Under the pieces are notes generated by a model. That model did no database searches, was not told where the DNA came from, and saw only the letters and a list, made by a program, of their open reading frames with translations. From the NCBI GenBank assembly GCA_030549775.1, contig CM060180.1:32523090-32587089 (forward strand): DNA of 64,000 bases, in the 5' to 3' direction. How positions within the stretch are numbered: position 1 is the stretch's first letter; every line of letters starts with the position of its first letter. Source of the DNA: Tamarix chinensis (taxonomy: Eukaryota > Streptophyta > Magnoliopsida > Caryophyllales > Tamaricaceae). Below, in pieces: positions 11,421 through 24,500 of this stretch. Position numbers and translations under genes: made by a program.

Positions 11421-14379
11421 GTATTATTTATATGTATTATTATTTACCATGGTTATTATTATTTTCAGCCTTGAGATACTAGGATTATTAATGAGGGGTC
11501 GAAACCCTATTCTAATATTATTTAAATTATTATTATTATTATGGTACAACTATTCGAACCATTATATTATCACTACTTCAAATATTATTATTAATATCAT
11601 TACCCTTAGCAATATTAGTATTTTGTTTGTATTGATTTTATTATATTATTATTTTATCCCTAACCCTATTATTAACCTTAGCCTTAAAAATACTAGGGTT
11701 TATATTACTAGGAGTATTAGTATTACTATTATTATTAATACCGCTATTTTTGCTATAACTAGTGTTAGTACTATTATTAGAGGAAATAAATCTATTAGAG
11801 TTAATAATATAAATATGGCTATAAATAATATTTAAAAAATCATATTTTTCACTTGTAAAGTTTCCTTTAATAATAGTAATCCTAATCTTAGAATAAAATA
11901 GGAAATAATAGTATTTTTGGTAGAAGGAAGCTAATCCTTAATTTTTTCCTCTTATAGGTGAAACTTGTCAAAACCCTAAGGAGGCGTAGGAGCGTGCTCC
12001 AAGACCGGTAACATGCTAGGTAAGGGTGTAGCTAAGGCCTTATGTGTGCTATATGTCTTATATGCCTTGGATACCATGTATAATGGAATGTTGTGTATCT
12101 TGTGCTATTAGTTTGACTATTTTATGTGTAGCGTAGCTTGGAGTTGATGTATGCTCATGTGCTTTCTTATGGTATGTGTTTAATATGTATATGTGGTAAA
12201 ATGTGATGTGATGTGATGTGGCCCTTTAGTACATGCATGTAATGATATTTAATTTGGTATTGTGAGATGGAAAGATGAAAAAGAAAAATAGGAAAGTAAG
12301 ATGACTAAGGGGAATTAAGTTAGCTAGCGTAGGTGGAATTGACCTAAATATTCCATGATCTATGAGAGGAATAAAAAGGGGGACTTTAAGCAAAATAAAG
12401 TGGATGAACTTTGTATAGGAGAATCTAGGGTTTGCATGAAAACTTTTGTAATACCCCAAAAATTTCGAAAACCTATATTTTAATAAATGACCTTATTTGA
12501 AATAAAATTTACTTGTAAAATTATTTATTTTAATTATTTTATGGATTTTAGAGTATATAAATTTGGGTAAGATTATTTAATAAATTAAATATAAATATTT
12601 TGCTAATTATCATATTATTTTTATAAATTCCCAAACTAATATTTTACCAACTTTATCCTTTTTAAACTAATATATTAGATTATAATAAATTAAAGTATTA
12701 AATTAAATAATTTATCAAGAATATTACATTTTATGATTTTATAAATTAATTTAATTTATTTCCCCTATTTTCTCATTTTTCCTTTTTCTTTTCCTTCCCC
12801 TTTTTCTCCTTTTTCTTCTTTCTTCTCTTTTCCTTTTTCTCCTCCTTGGGCCGCCCGCACCGGCTCCCCCTTCTCTCCTTCGCGCGCCGCCCAGCACGCC
12901 AGCCTGGCCGGCTCCCTTTCTTTTTCCCCTGGATCGGCCAGCCTTTTCTTTTCCTCCTTTCCCCGACCGGCTGCCCGCAGCCTCCTTTCTTTCTTCTTCT
13001 TCTCAGGTGACAACAGCCCGACCCTCTGCAGCAGCCGCCCGACCACCTGCGACTGCCGCCGCCTGCCGCCGCACCTGCCCCTGCTACTCCCTCCCTCTAC
13101 CCTGCCCTCTTCTCCCCTCTTTCGAGCCGAGCTACCCCTGCACCCTATCCATGTCTGCAACTCCCTCCTTCCCGTCGCCACCCTCTCCCTGCCACCCTAC
13201 CGCCTCCCTGCCGCCCTATGCCCTGCCATCTGCCCCCTTGCCTTTCCTATTCTTTTCTTCTCCCATTCGCCCATTTTCTTGTCCCATTTTCGAGCCATCT
13301 TCTTTCCCCCGAGCTCCCTCCTCTCTCCTTCCTTCTTTCCATTTTTTTTTTCTGTTTTCCCTCTGCGCCGCCGCCGTCCGCCGCTCCGACCGCCGCACCC
13401 AATCCCTGCGCCGACCCTTGCCACCACCCCCTACTGCCCTGCACCCCCACGCCGCCCCCTTGAGCCCTACACTTCCTCCCTTCTCCACCCCTTCCTTCTT
13501 TTCTCCCCATTTTTTCCCTTATCACCAGCCATCTTCGCCGCCACGAAACCATCCTTGGCCACCACCAACACCCCCTCTTCACTCCTGCATCCTTACCTTG
13601 CCTCCAAACCTCCCCCAACCACCCTCTTTTCTAGCCCAAAGACCTCAACCCGAACATGGCTCATTTTCTTCCTTCACCCCTCTTCGAGCCTTTTCCCCTC
13701 CCATTTATGCATGACACTCACGCTACTCATGCAGCGTGAGCTTTTCCCCTTGTGTTGGAAATTGTTTGGAAAATTTTTGAGGTATAATGATAATTATTTA
13801 AAGTGTTTTATTAAATAAATTTCTTTTATAAAGCCTTATCCTTTTTATTTCTTATTTCTAACATAATAATGATGGATGTTATTTTTAGGTGTTGAGTTAC
13901 TAATTATGCTTGGTAAGATTTGATATTTTGCGGGATCGAGGTAATCGTTAAACCTCCCTTAAATGCATGGAAACGTATGCTAGCACATTAGGAAATTGAT
14001 TATGATTTTATGTATGTGTTGTGAGCCAAGCATGATATATAAATGGTTGTTTACATTTATTGAAAGAAAAAGGGAAATGCATGATAGCTTTGTGCCATGT
14101 GTAGGTATGATAATTAAGGAAAAGGTTGATTATTGATGGAAATGTTAAATGCTTGTTTATGATGTATTATGTTGCTAAGGCTTGAATGATATTATTGTCT
14201 AAGGGTATTCTAGTAATTATGGTTATGAAGTATGTGATCTAATGTATGTAGTTGCTAATGAGCATTATGTTGATTAATGACAAGTTAGTGGACTTAGATG
14301 ATAAGAATAATATCATTATTTTATGTAGTAAGGGTAAATTCATAAAAATGGTGAATAAAGGGGTTGAGTGGAAATTTTA

Positions 14380-15230
14380 TAAGTGAAAAGGGTATTTCGG
14401 TAATTTTATAAGCAACAGGGAAATTTGGTAATTTAAAAAGAAAGGGGTTAAATGATAATTCATAAGTAAGAGGATAAAATTGTAAGCTGTGAGAAGAAGG
14501 GTATTATGGTAATTTGGGAGTAAAGGGGTAATATGGTAATTTGGGAAAAGAAGGGCAAAATGGTAATTTTGCAAGGAAAGATAAAAATGGTAATTTGAAT
14601 GTAAAAGGGTAAAATAGTAATTTGTAAAGTAAAAGGAGTAATATGGTAATTTGGGAAAGAAGGGCAAAATGGTAATTTTGCAAGGAAAGATAAAAATGGT
14701 AATTTGAATGTAAAAGGGTAAAATAGTAATTTGTAAAGTAAAAGGAGTATTATGGTAATTTACGAGCAAAAGGGTAATATGGTAAAATTGGATGTAAGGG
14801 GTAAAATGGTAATTTTGTAAATAAAAGGATATTATGGTAAACTTGGAGCAAGGGGGTAACTTGGTAATTATGATAACGATAAAGGATAATTTAGTAATTA
14901 AATTATGATTGTAGAAGGGTAATTGGATAAGTATAATGCTAGCGAAGGGTAATTTGGTAAATTAATCAATTAAAGGGTATTATGGTAATTTTAATAAAGG
15001 AGAAGGGCGATTTGGTAATTTAACCAACCAAATGGGAAATATGATAAATGTAGCAATTATAAGGGGTGAATGGTGATTTAAAAGGGGTATGAGATAATTT
15101 GGTAATCTAAATTGGTCAAAGGGTAATTTGGTAATTATGTAACCTAAAGGGTAATAGGGTAATTTGTTAATGAGGAATGGATGACTTGGCAATTACATGA
15201 GTAAGGGGGTAAATAAGTAATTTGTACCTA
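14380..15230 (+). repeat. Minisatellite, about 24 bp unit
   Basis: A degenerate unit close to AAAAGGGTAATATGGTAATT is repeated for about 850 bases within LTR B. A longer block around 14530-14760 is a near-exact duplication of about 115 bases. The minus strand stays open in one frame and gives a repetitive Tyr/Asn/Phe-rich ORF at 14377-14769, a by-product of the repeat. Confidence 0.85.
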
Positions 15231-15889
15231 ACTTGTTGTCGTGATTGTGGAATGTTATAATGTGATTTAAATAAGGCTGATTAGCCAAGTAAGAGCATCT
15301 AATGATTAGTATGGCCTTGATGGTTTCTCTGTGACATCCTGGATAATCCTCTGAATAAGAGACGATTAATGATAGCGAAACGATCGAAAGTGAATAAGTA
15401 TCGGATTACCGTGCTTTTTGTGATCACCTTAATTAAGACACTAATATTTAAAGTGAAAGACCTCAAGATCGGGAATGGTGACTCCTTAGGGGTCGCTACC
15501 CTAAGGACGTGGTTTAGTCCACGATTATTCTAGTATTTGCTGGTGTGCCTTTGTGCCCCAGCCAGGCCCTATATCTTACTCTTTCTAGCTCTACGGACCT
15601 AGTTAGGGGGTATGCATACTTATGGATTAGGTGTCCTTGTCGGTAGGGTACTGAGTTAGCTTTATGCACCAGTACGACCAGGGTACCTTTGCGTCCTTGG
15701 GTTTGTGGTTGAAGGGTACTGTGTAGCTAATATGCACCGGTATGACCGGTGTACCTTTGTGTCCCGGGTTATTGATCTCCCGTTCGAGGCAAATAAATAT
15801 GATTGATGTGATGATTAAAGAAAGGAAAGATACTATAATTGAAAGTGGAATATTAATGAGCCGGGCCCAGTGATTTATGATTTTGAGTA

Positions 15890-16105
15890 CCGGTCCACCG
15901 GTTATAATAGTGGCCAGGAGCGTTGTGCCCTGGATGATGATTCTTTATATATCCCGGTCCACCGGTTATAATAGTGGCCAGGAGCGTTGTACCCTGGGTG
16001 ATGATTCTTTATAAATCCCGGTCCTCCGGTTATAATAGTGGCCAGAAGCGTGGTGCCCTGGATGATGAGTTATATGTATTCCGGTCCACCGGCAATAATA
16101 GTGGG
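15890..16105 (+). repeat. 64 bp tandem repeat with ATAATAGTGG motif (LTR B)
   Basis: CCGGTCCACCGGTTATAATA followed by GTGG starts at 15890, 15954, 16018 and 16081, a period of 63-64 bases. Units 1-3 continue with GCCAGGAGCG-like sequence and CCCTGG. The last unit ends in GTGGGGGTCCCGAGCTCAAT, a closing sequence shared with LTRs A and C. Confidence 0.9.
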
Positions 16106-17604
16106 GGTCCCGAGCTCAATAAAACCAGTTATGTATGTGAATAAAATTATGGGCAAGTACTAATCACTTATAGTGGAGCAATGGCTTAAGGCTTGATTGT
16201 TTGAGTTTGCGTTATGACTTGGCTTAAGACCGTAAGTACCGATTGTTCGTAATGATATATTGATATGCTATGTGAATGTTAATTATGTGAATTTTATTAT
16301 ATATGTATGTAGCTTGTTTCGTGTGTTGCATTGCGGGCCTGCTTTTAAGTGGGACTTTAAAGGGTTACTCAGTACCGTAGTACTGAAGGGTTCCATTCGT
16401 GGGGCCCCTGCCTATTCAATGGGCAGTGTCCCTTGCAGGTCTTTTCAGGTGCTACTCAAGTAGGCAACGGGAAAGAGAGTAAGGTCTCATCCGGAACTAC
16501 TAGGGTTTTTCTCTCTCTCTTTGAAATCTTTGGTTTTAAATGTATATGTTGATACTGTAACCACCATGGGTGGATTTCATCCTTGTAACATTTGATACAC
16601 TACTCTGATTTAAGTGTGTTGAAATTCTTAAAAATTGTATTTCATTTTCCTTTAGCCTTAACACTTAGTACTGGAACGGTATGAGTGAACCGGTCTGGTA
16701 CTAAGTGTGGCGGTAATACTCCCAAAATTTACGGTTAATTAATTTGCTTCCGCTAATTTCCTTTTAATTAACAAAATTTTTCAGTAGTGAATTTTGGGGG
16801 TGTTACAACTTTGAGGGTTTGCATGGGATGGATAAAGTCCCATGGGGGATGGACTTTACGTATGGAAAGTTACCTTGGGGTGTGAGGAAGGTAATGGAAG
16901 AGTTGTTTAGGTGATTGGAGGCTTTGGATGAAAAATAGTACATGGGATAGTATAAGGGCGTATAGGAGACCGAGCTAGGGTTTGGGAGGAAACCCTAATC
17001 TCAGAAGGTGGAAAAAGGAAAATAAATGGGGGTGAGTGGAGTATGAGATAAGAATGGGGGGATTTTCATGAGTGGGGCAAGCATGGGTATCATAGGAAGC
17101 AAGAGTGGAAGGTGATAAATGGAGGGGTGACCTGTGGAAAGGAGGATGCTAGGGTTGGCGTGGCCAGCTAGGGTTTGGTGTGGTCACCTAGGGTTTCGTG
17201 GTCACACGTGTACTTGGGGAAGTAAAGTGAGATGATGAGGGTTGAATATGAGGGTTGTGATGTGTGGGGTGTTAAAAAAGTTTGGGTTGTGTGAGGCAAA
17301 GAAGGATGGGCCACATAGACCCAAATTGGGGTTTTTTGGAGAAAACCCTAGGGAAGACTGTGAATGGGCTTAGTGGTGTTAGGTAGTGGGCCTTGACCCA
17401 CACACCTAGGAGTTGGGGCTCCACTGTGAGTAGTGGAATAAGGAAAGGATGTTGGGGTGAGTTAGAAGGTGCAGAAGTCTCAAGATATGGGACAGGCTCT
17501 CTTGGGAGGAAAACCGTAGATGAAGTTAGTCATGTATGTCTAGGGTGAAACTTTTTGAATAAGACATGGTAAAACATTAATCATGTAAATTGGAAGATTA
17601 TTGA

Positions 17605-17960
17605 GCTGAGATCAGACCTATCCACCGGTATAATAGTGGTCAGATGCCGGGGTGTCCGATCCACCGGCATATAATAGTGGTTAGGTGCATTCTACCCCAT
17701 AGGTGACCGATCCACCAAATATAATAGTGGGGGACCCCGATCTCAATAAACCAAACCCTAAGTTTGATGAGACATATAAAAGACACTAATTACTTATAGT
17801 GGAACACAAGAGTCGGGGCCAGACCGATCTACCGGCATAATAGTGGCCAGGAGCATTTTTCCCTAGAGGCCGATCCACCGGCATATAATAATGGCCAGGT
17901 GTGTTTTGCCCTGCAAGTGATTGATCCACATGTTATAATAATGGGGTTTCCGTACTCGTA
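17605..17960 (+). repeat. Two triplets of the ATAATAGTGG motif (LTR A)
   Basis: Six copies of GATCCACCGGCATATAATAG-type sequence followed by TGG, with variants, lie in two groups of three (about 17615-17730 and 17828-17945). Between them is ACTAATTACTTATAGTGGAA at about 17785. The first group closes with GGGGGACCCCGATCTCAATA. Some copies are decayed, for example ATAATAATGG. Confidence 0.85.
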
Positions 17961-18724
17961 TGGATTGATAAAAAGCATGGTGTGAAATGAGTACCAATCA
18001 GAAATTAAATAATTAATTTATCCGGACTATAATTTGGCTTTTATTTATCTGAAATGATTGTATGATGTTGTGTTATCATGCTTGGATTATGTGCCTTTGT
18101 GTATTGGCCTTAGTGCATGGTTACCTTACTCAGCACGTAGCATACTAACCATATGTTTCATGGGTGCTGCTCATTCCCACGAGTAGAAGGCCCATCTGAC
18201 TTTGTGCAGGTCGGTGATTTTATTTTTTGATGTCTTCGATGCTTATGAGGCATCGGGCGGGGCTGAGTGTTGAGCATAGACTTGGAATGGAGATTGAGAG
18301 TGGCGTGGCCGAACTTTCTCCTTTTTTTATTGGATTTTCCAGACTTAACTTTAATCGTTTTGTAGACCTTATTCCTTTTAAGAAACTTTAACTATGTACT
18401 CTGAATTGTAACTCTTTTTCACACACTCTGATTTCTATCTTATAACCGTCTTAATGCTTTATTGAAGTCTTGCTTTGAGTTTGAATTATAATGGTTGTAA
18501 ACTTTCTTTAGCCTTATGGTGAGTACGGGAACGACAGGGGGTCGGACTTATACTGATCACAACGGTAACATCCCCGAAATTCACAAGTTTTGATTTAATT
18601 GCTTCTGCTAAATCTTAAATAAAACGAAATTTTTCAGCAGTGAATTTTGGTGTGTTACATCAGGGTTGTAGAGTTGTTTATATTATCTCATATTCAAGTA
18701 TTCGATTTAATATTTGAGCAATGT

Positions 18725-18837
18725 TGTACAGAGATGGGGAAACTGAGGCAGGAAGAGACGTGGAAACATTATTTCTTAAAAATTTAGAAAATGGGGACGA
18801 CAAGAAACAAAAAAAATTTATATATATACACATACAC

Positions 18838-18875
<38 letters not shown>

Positions 18876-19045
18876 AAATAGACTAAATCTACTAAAATTA
18901 AGGGAGAAAAATAAAAAATTCCTAAAATTACTACATATATTAGTTGATTTTAATCATTAATAATTTTTTAATAAAAAAATTAATTAAATAATTTTAGTAT
19001 CAATTCCAACACCGCAAAATTTTTGAAACGGAAAATTTTTCCTGG
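18725..19045 (-). repeat. Right arm of a split foldback element
   Basis: The reverse complement matches 9285-9570. Shared features in order are a GGTGTTGGAATTGAT-like start, TTTTAGTAGATTTAGTCTAT, an alternating TA/CA tract (AT run at 18838-18872) and AAATAATGTTTCCACGTCTC. It begins about 65 bases after the LTR A target duplication. Confidence 0.6.
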
Positions 19046-21553
19046 ACATTTCAAAGACGGAAAATGGCACCTAAGTGGAGTTTCTGTGCATCACTATATC
19101 TGAGTTGATCTTATATGAAAAATTAAATAATCGATTCGATATTTTTTTTCAAATCAAATAACTGATCCAATCAATAAAAGATTAAATAAATCTGATATCC
19201 AATCTAACAAATGCAAATAATAATTGATCAAATAAATTATATACATATATATTATAAATACTATTTATTTTTCATAAAATTTTATCGTATGCAAGCATGT
19301 GTGTGTGTGTGTGTAACTTGAAATGATAGTGATTGTTGTAAGTAAGTTTTATATTTTTTAATTAGTATTTTAATTAAATATTTAAATATTATCCAAAATT
19401 TAGTAATATTGATTAAATATAATCTAATTTAATACTTAAATCAAATTATTAGATCATATCAGTTCAAATTGGATCAATTTATTATTTTTCTATCAATTAT
19501 TTTTTTATCCGATATTTTTCATTTATGGCCTATTCAAAAGTTTCAGATATTCAACAGATTATTTATTATCCAATCCAAAATTTTGAATATCTAAAGTGTC
19601 AGATATTTGAATTTTTTTTCACAAACATTCGATCTTTTAAATATTAGAAGTTTTTTTTACTAAATATCTGATTCATGATTACCCCTATAGTAGAATAGTA
19701 TTGTTTTATCTTTCCAATCTCTTATATTCTCATGATTTGTTTTGGTTTTTAAAGAGTTAACATCAAGTTTGTTTCGTTTTTCCCTTAAGGAAATCAAGGT
19801 GCTTAAGAAGAAGAAAAATCTAACTAGAGGTCTTATCTTTCTTTTGTGCTTTGAGATTTTGGAAGTTAGGTAAAACCAACACACTCTATAGATCATAGAA
19901 GTTATGTGAAAGCATATTAGACCCTTTTGTTCTAGTTAGTTAGCCTACATGATATCTCTAAGTTTGTGTTCAAGTATGTTCTACTTTCAAGGTGTTATAG
20001 AAGCATGTATGATATATTGATATGTATATTTAAGTGTTATGACATGTATGTGTGAATCGTAATTTGTATGTTGGCATGTTATTTTATGTCTTAAATTATA
20101 TTTAAATGTGTGAATAATATATGCTTGTATTATATAGAAAAGCATGAAAAATATTTATGTTAAAACAGATGTAGCTCTCGACCTATTGTGCTTTGTTTGG
20201 GGTTGAGCCATTATGGCACAATTTGAATGTTTCATTATGTTTTCTAGTAATTTCTAGATAAAGTAGGATAGATAATATGATTAGGTAGGTTTGAGCACAT
20301 TTAAAAGTATGTTATGCTAGATTTATGTGTTAGCATGTCTAAGGGAATTTTTGTCTTTTTACCTATATTTTGTGATTTTCCCAACAAGCAGCTCATATAC
20401 ATGTTATAATACATTGTGTATGATGAGCATGTGAAATTTGATGTGGTAAATATGTGTGGTTAGGGTTTTATGTGCATAATAGGTTCAATGTATAAAATAA
20501 TTTTTAAAGCGTTGAAAAAGGTATTTTCATAATTTTTAAAATTTGAGGAAATTTCGAATTTTGGATATTTATTTAATTATTTTTATGTGTGAGTTTAATT
20601 TATAAAAATGTTTAAAATTAAAATGGTTAAAACAGAATAAATTGGCATATAAAGATATTTTGGTTAGTGAACAAATATGTGTAAATGTGAATAATTTGGG
20701 AATAGGTTGGCCTCGGTTTACTTATGACATTGGACCATACATTCAACCTTTTACTTGAGTTGAATATTGAAATAGTTGTAATAGAGTAGTTGTCTTAAGG
20801 TTATGGCATAAGCAACTGTCTTCAATGACCTATTTGGAGATATTATAATGGATGTCTTAAGGCTATGGATCAAACATTATTCTTAATGGCCTTTTTTAGA
20901 TTCATAGGGGCTCATAAAGGTGAGTAAAGGTGGTAGTACTATAAAGGTATTATAATACCAAGAAAAGGAGATGGAGATTTAAACTCGAGACCTCTGGTCA
21001 CCGAAAGCTGGCTTATTTGGATATATAAGTGTGGTTCCTAAGGTTATTCCCTAAGCATTATCTTTATTGGCCTAATTTGATAATGCAATCCTTCTTAATC
21101 ATATTGAATAATTCATTCACTTATATATGTTGTTAAGTGTGATTATTTGTGGCCTTATGTAACCATAAATAAAATATTTAAACATAAAGTGAAAGAGAAC
21201 GGGATTATGATCTCTATTTCTCGTATTAACCCTCTAGGATAGATTAGCTATTTTCCTCTATTAATATTAGACCTCTAGGTTACGACCCTATGTATACTCT
21301 ATAGGTTTTTTACTAACCCTATTGGTACTTAAGGACTAGGTAATCAAAGTGGTGTGACTTGTGATATTGTTCTTGTGGTATTTCCTATGGATAGCTTTGC
21401 TCTAAATGATATATATACCTCCCTCACAAAGTTAAACGTTAATAATCGGTTTAGTTGATCGTAACCTTAAAAATAAATAAAAGGTTAAGTGTTAAGAGTC
21501 GAGTGTAACTATATGAGGCCTATGTTATTGTATTTATTGTAGGTAAGTTTTAT
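19046..21553. other. Gap: AT-rich repeat-derived DNA
   Basis: No gene recognised. The part to about 19640 repeats AATATCTGATT-type words and ATCCAATCC runs, like subterminal sequence of an old DNA transposon. The part from about 20160 has short stretches resembling the middle of LTR B and may be an older, decayed LTR into which LTR G inserted. No ends were found. Confidence 0.3.
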
Positions 21554-24500
21554 TCTAATATCCCAAATTTTTTCTAATCATAATCTCAAGTAATCAATAT
21601 CTTAACCTAATTCTAATCTCGGGAAATTGATACTTTTATTATACCATAATCTCGAAATTCTAATTCTTCACCTAATTCAAATATTTATTCCGAATAATTT
21701 ATATTTTTTTACCTAAACCTAATCTTGGATGATTGATATTTTAATCTTACCAAAATTTTCTAATCACAAATTTTAACCCAATCTTACGTATAAGCCAACA
21801 CCCATCTCTTTTTTCCTTTTTCTTTTCCTTTTACTCCTTCTCCTTTTCTTTTTTCCTCCGCCCCATTGTTTTCTTTTTCTTCATCCTCTTCCTTTACCTC
21901 CATTAATCTCTCTCCCAACGATACCCTTTGTAATGCTTCCATTGCCGACCTCCCCTACCCCCATCATCAACTATCACCTCCCACAAATCAATAGGATATG
22001 CCCCATTGAATTTTTTCCATCACCCCCGATCATGCCTCACCCCTTTACCTATGCACCCCCTGTCATTCCTCCTCATGCATGTCTCCCTTCCTCTATCGTT
22101 CACCATGCATGTGTGTGTGTGTATACACCACTCTCAATCTTGGCCTCATTTAGTTCCCAACCAACTCACACCATCTCCCTCTATTATGTCGAGCAAAGCT
22201 ACCTCAACCACCTTCCTTTCTCCTCATCCTTTCTTGTTCTGCCTTGACACCATTCACAACCATCCACTCAACGCACCACCATTATGATGGGAAATCAACC
22301 ACCACTACTACCCCATCATTCCCCTTCATCGTTGCCCAATCATCGCCAACCCCACGACCCATCTTTTTCCTTCTTTCCTGTTGTGCTTTGTTTGTTTTTA
22401 TTAAGGTGTATGACCATGCACCCTCGCACGCCCCGACCGTTCCCTTTCACAAAATCCACACACAGAGTTTTGTGCACAACCATGCACCATCTTTTGTTCT
22501 CGCCCATTCACTTTGGGCATGACTATGTGAATCTCACAGAGCTTGTTCGTGCAGGTTCCTTACTCTCAACTTGTGCTTGTGTTGCATGCCATGCCCATGT
22601 TGTTCCTTTGGCATAGTTATGCTACCCTTCTAGCAAACTCAAGCTCTGCTCTAACAACACCAGCACCACCTTAACACCACCATACTTCCACACAGCCCAA
22701 GCTTTCCATTGGTTTTGGTTATTTCCATTTCCACCATCCTTTACATAAATTTTACCTTGATTTGTATTATTAAGTTCTAATTATGGATTACTCTTATTTT
22801 CTTAGCTGATCTCGAAGGAGGTGGTTTAGGATTATGTTCTTAGATATTGTTGTCTTTATTGGTAAGGATACACGTCGTAGTTAAGACTTGAATGTGCAAT
22901 ATATTTGTATGTGATGTTTTATGTAGTATTGTTGCGTGGATAATATTGATTTGATAATGCTATGATATAGTGTGTTGAAAGTGAGAAAATGTGAAAGAGG
23001 GATTTTTGTATAATGCTAGATACATTATATCTATGTATATAATTGGGGTTAAGTATCTCATATGAATATCAAATATTGAAATGTATTAATATCGAGATTC
23101 ATGAGGCCTTTAGAAAAATATGGGTGTTTTACCTATCGTGAGGGATTTTGGTCATGTAATGATAATATGGAAAATAATCATGGCCTAACAAATTTTGAGG
23201 CCGTTAGAAATCACTCCATAAGTAATGTGATTAAATATTGGTTAAGTAAGATACAAGTTTTCCAATATGAGATTATGAGATTTTTGGTTAGAAAATATTA
23301 TTTTGGTCAATAAGGGTTAAAAATAAAATTTTGGTCATTTTAAAAGGGAAAATAAAATTTAAATTAAGTATGATATTTATAATATTAGGAGAGTGATGGA
23401 CCTATTCCTTAAGGACATCCTTAATTACTATGTGGTTGTGTTTTACATGTTTTAATTATGTATTGTGCATGTCTACATGAGCCCTACATGATGTTATAAC
23501 CAATCGTGAATAAGATATTAATAATTTAAAGTGAAATATCACATGAGTCAGTTTAAAGTGTTTTATGAGTCCGTTCCACTGGACTATAATAGTGGCTCAA
23601 ATGTGTTTTCCTTAAGAAGTGCATCAACTCATTTCCCCTGATTGAGAATAGTGGGGTCCTAAACTCAATGTGAATGAGAATATGATTTGAGATACGTAAC
23701 TAATGGATAAGACATCAATCACTTAAAGTAAAATATTACTTTAGCCAGAAGTGAGGGGTTGTATCTGTTCCACCACATGATAATAATGTCCCATGTATGT
23801 TCTTACTTGAAAGGTGCTTTAGACCGTTCTACTAGTTTAAGAATAGTGATCAAGAGCGTGTTGCCCCTATTATATGTTGGGTCCATTCCATCGGATGATA
23901 ATAGTGGCTCAGGTTTGTTTTTCCTAAGAGGTATTTTAATCTATTCCACAAGATTAATAATAGTGGGATCCATGAACTCAACATAAATAAAAGACTTGAT
24001 TGTGTTATATCTAATAATGAGATATGAAATCGGTATTTACCATGCATCATTTTATGTTAACGCACATATATACTAATTCTTTTTTGTGAACTCATGTTTT
24101 ATGTGTAACCTTTTCTCAACTGTATAGTTACCTTACTCCATATGTAGCGTATTGATCATTCTTTTCATGGGAGTTGCTTATTCTCATGAGTAGAGGACCC
24201 AGATATCTTTGTGTAGGTTGATTAGGACCCTCTGGATAATTTTGCCACTTATGACTCCCTATGTGTGGAGGAGTTACCAATATGTATCAGGTTGGAAGTA
24301 TAGTCATGTTATTCGAATATTAACTTTTACCTGGATACCTTTTTGGACTCTTAACTCCATAATATATCTTTTGATGTATTTGATATTATACTCATAATTA
24401 ATCTCCAAACTCTTATTTGAGTTTATAAGGTTTCCCCTTTTTCCTATTTATCTTGTTTTATGTTTGAATTGTTTTACCTTATGATTAATGGAATAATAGT

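Larger units (their letters stand above)
12447..16807 (+). mobile_element. Solo LTR B nested in LTR A
   Basis: It begins TGTAATACCCCAAAAATTTC and ends GGGGGTGTTACA, 4361 bp in all. The 5 bp duplication ACTTT is exact at 12442-12446 and 16808-16812. Contents: AT-rich head, pyrimidine-rich stretch (12770-13720), a 24 bp hairpin at 13717-13740 (arms CTCACGCT/AGCGTGAG), a minisatellite (14380-15230), a 64 bp tandem repeat (15890-16105) and a 3' end homologous to LTRs A and C. It has no gag or pol. It is younger than LTR A because it interrupts it. ORFs in the pyrimidine-rich part are low-complexity Pro/Ser/Leu strings and are not genes. Confidence 0.88.
9670..18659 (+). mobile_element. Solo LTR A, split by LTR B
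   Basis: It begins TGAAATACCCCCAAAAATCC and ends GTGTTACA. The 5 bp target duplication TCAGG is exact at 9665-9669 and 18660-18664. Without the nested LTR B and its duplication it is about 4.6 kb. Regions in order: AT-rich start; pyrimidine-rich stretch (about 9980-11120) with a TATA box at 10511; ATT microsatellites; a conserved block with GGAGGCGTAGGAGCGTGCTC near 11980; two triplets of the CCACCGG/ATAATAGTGG motif (17605-17960); and the conserved 3' block near 18123-18215. A single LTR with a matched target duplication and no gag or pol is a solo LTR. TGTAACACCC-type ends resemble Tekay/Del chromoviruses, but that lineage call is inference. Confidence 0.85.

Noticed and set aside
11449..11835. 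128-codon Ile/Asn-rich ORF
   Set aside because: It comes from degenerate ATT/TTA microsatellite sequence inside LTR A.
12765..13818. ORFs up to 235 codons on both strands in LTR B
   Set aside because: Same cause: pyrimidine-rich DNA gives open frames on both strands. No protein-like composition or domain is visible.
14377..14769. 130-codon minus-strand ORF with a repeating pattern
   Set aside because: Its repeats follow the 24 bp minisatellite unit; nothing supports translation.
21933..22616. ORFs of 92-110 codons in LTR G
   Set aside because: They lie in the pyrimidine-rich stretch of an LTR, overlap in several frames and show no domain.
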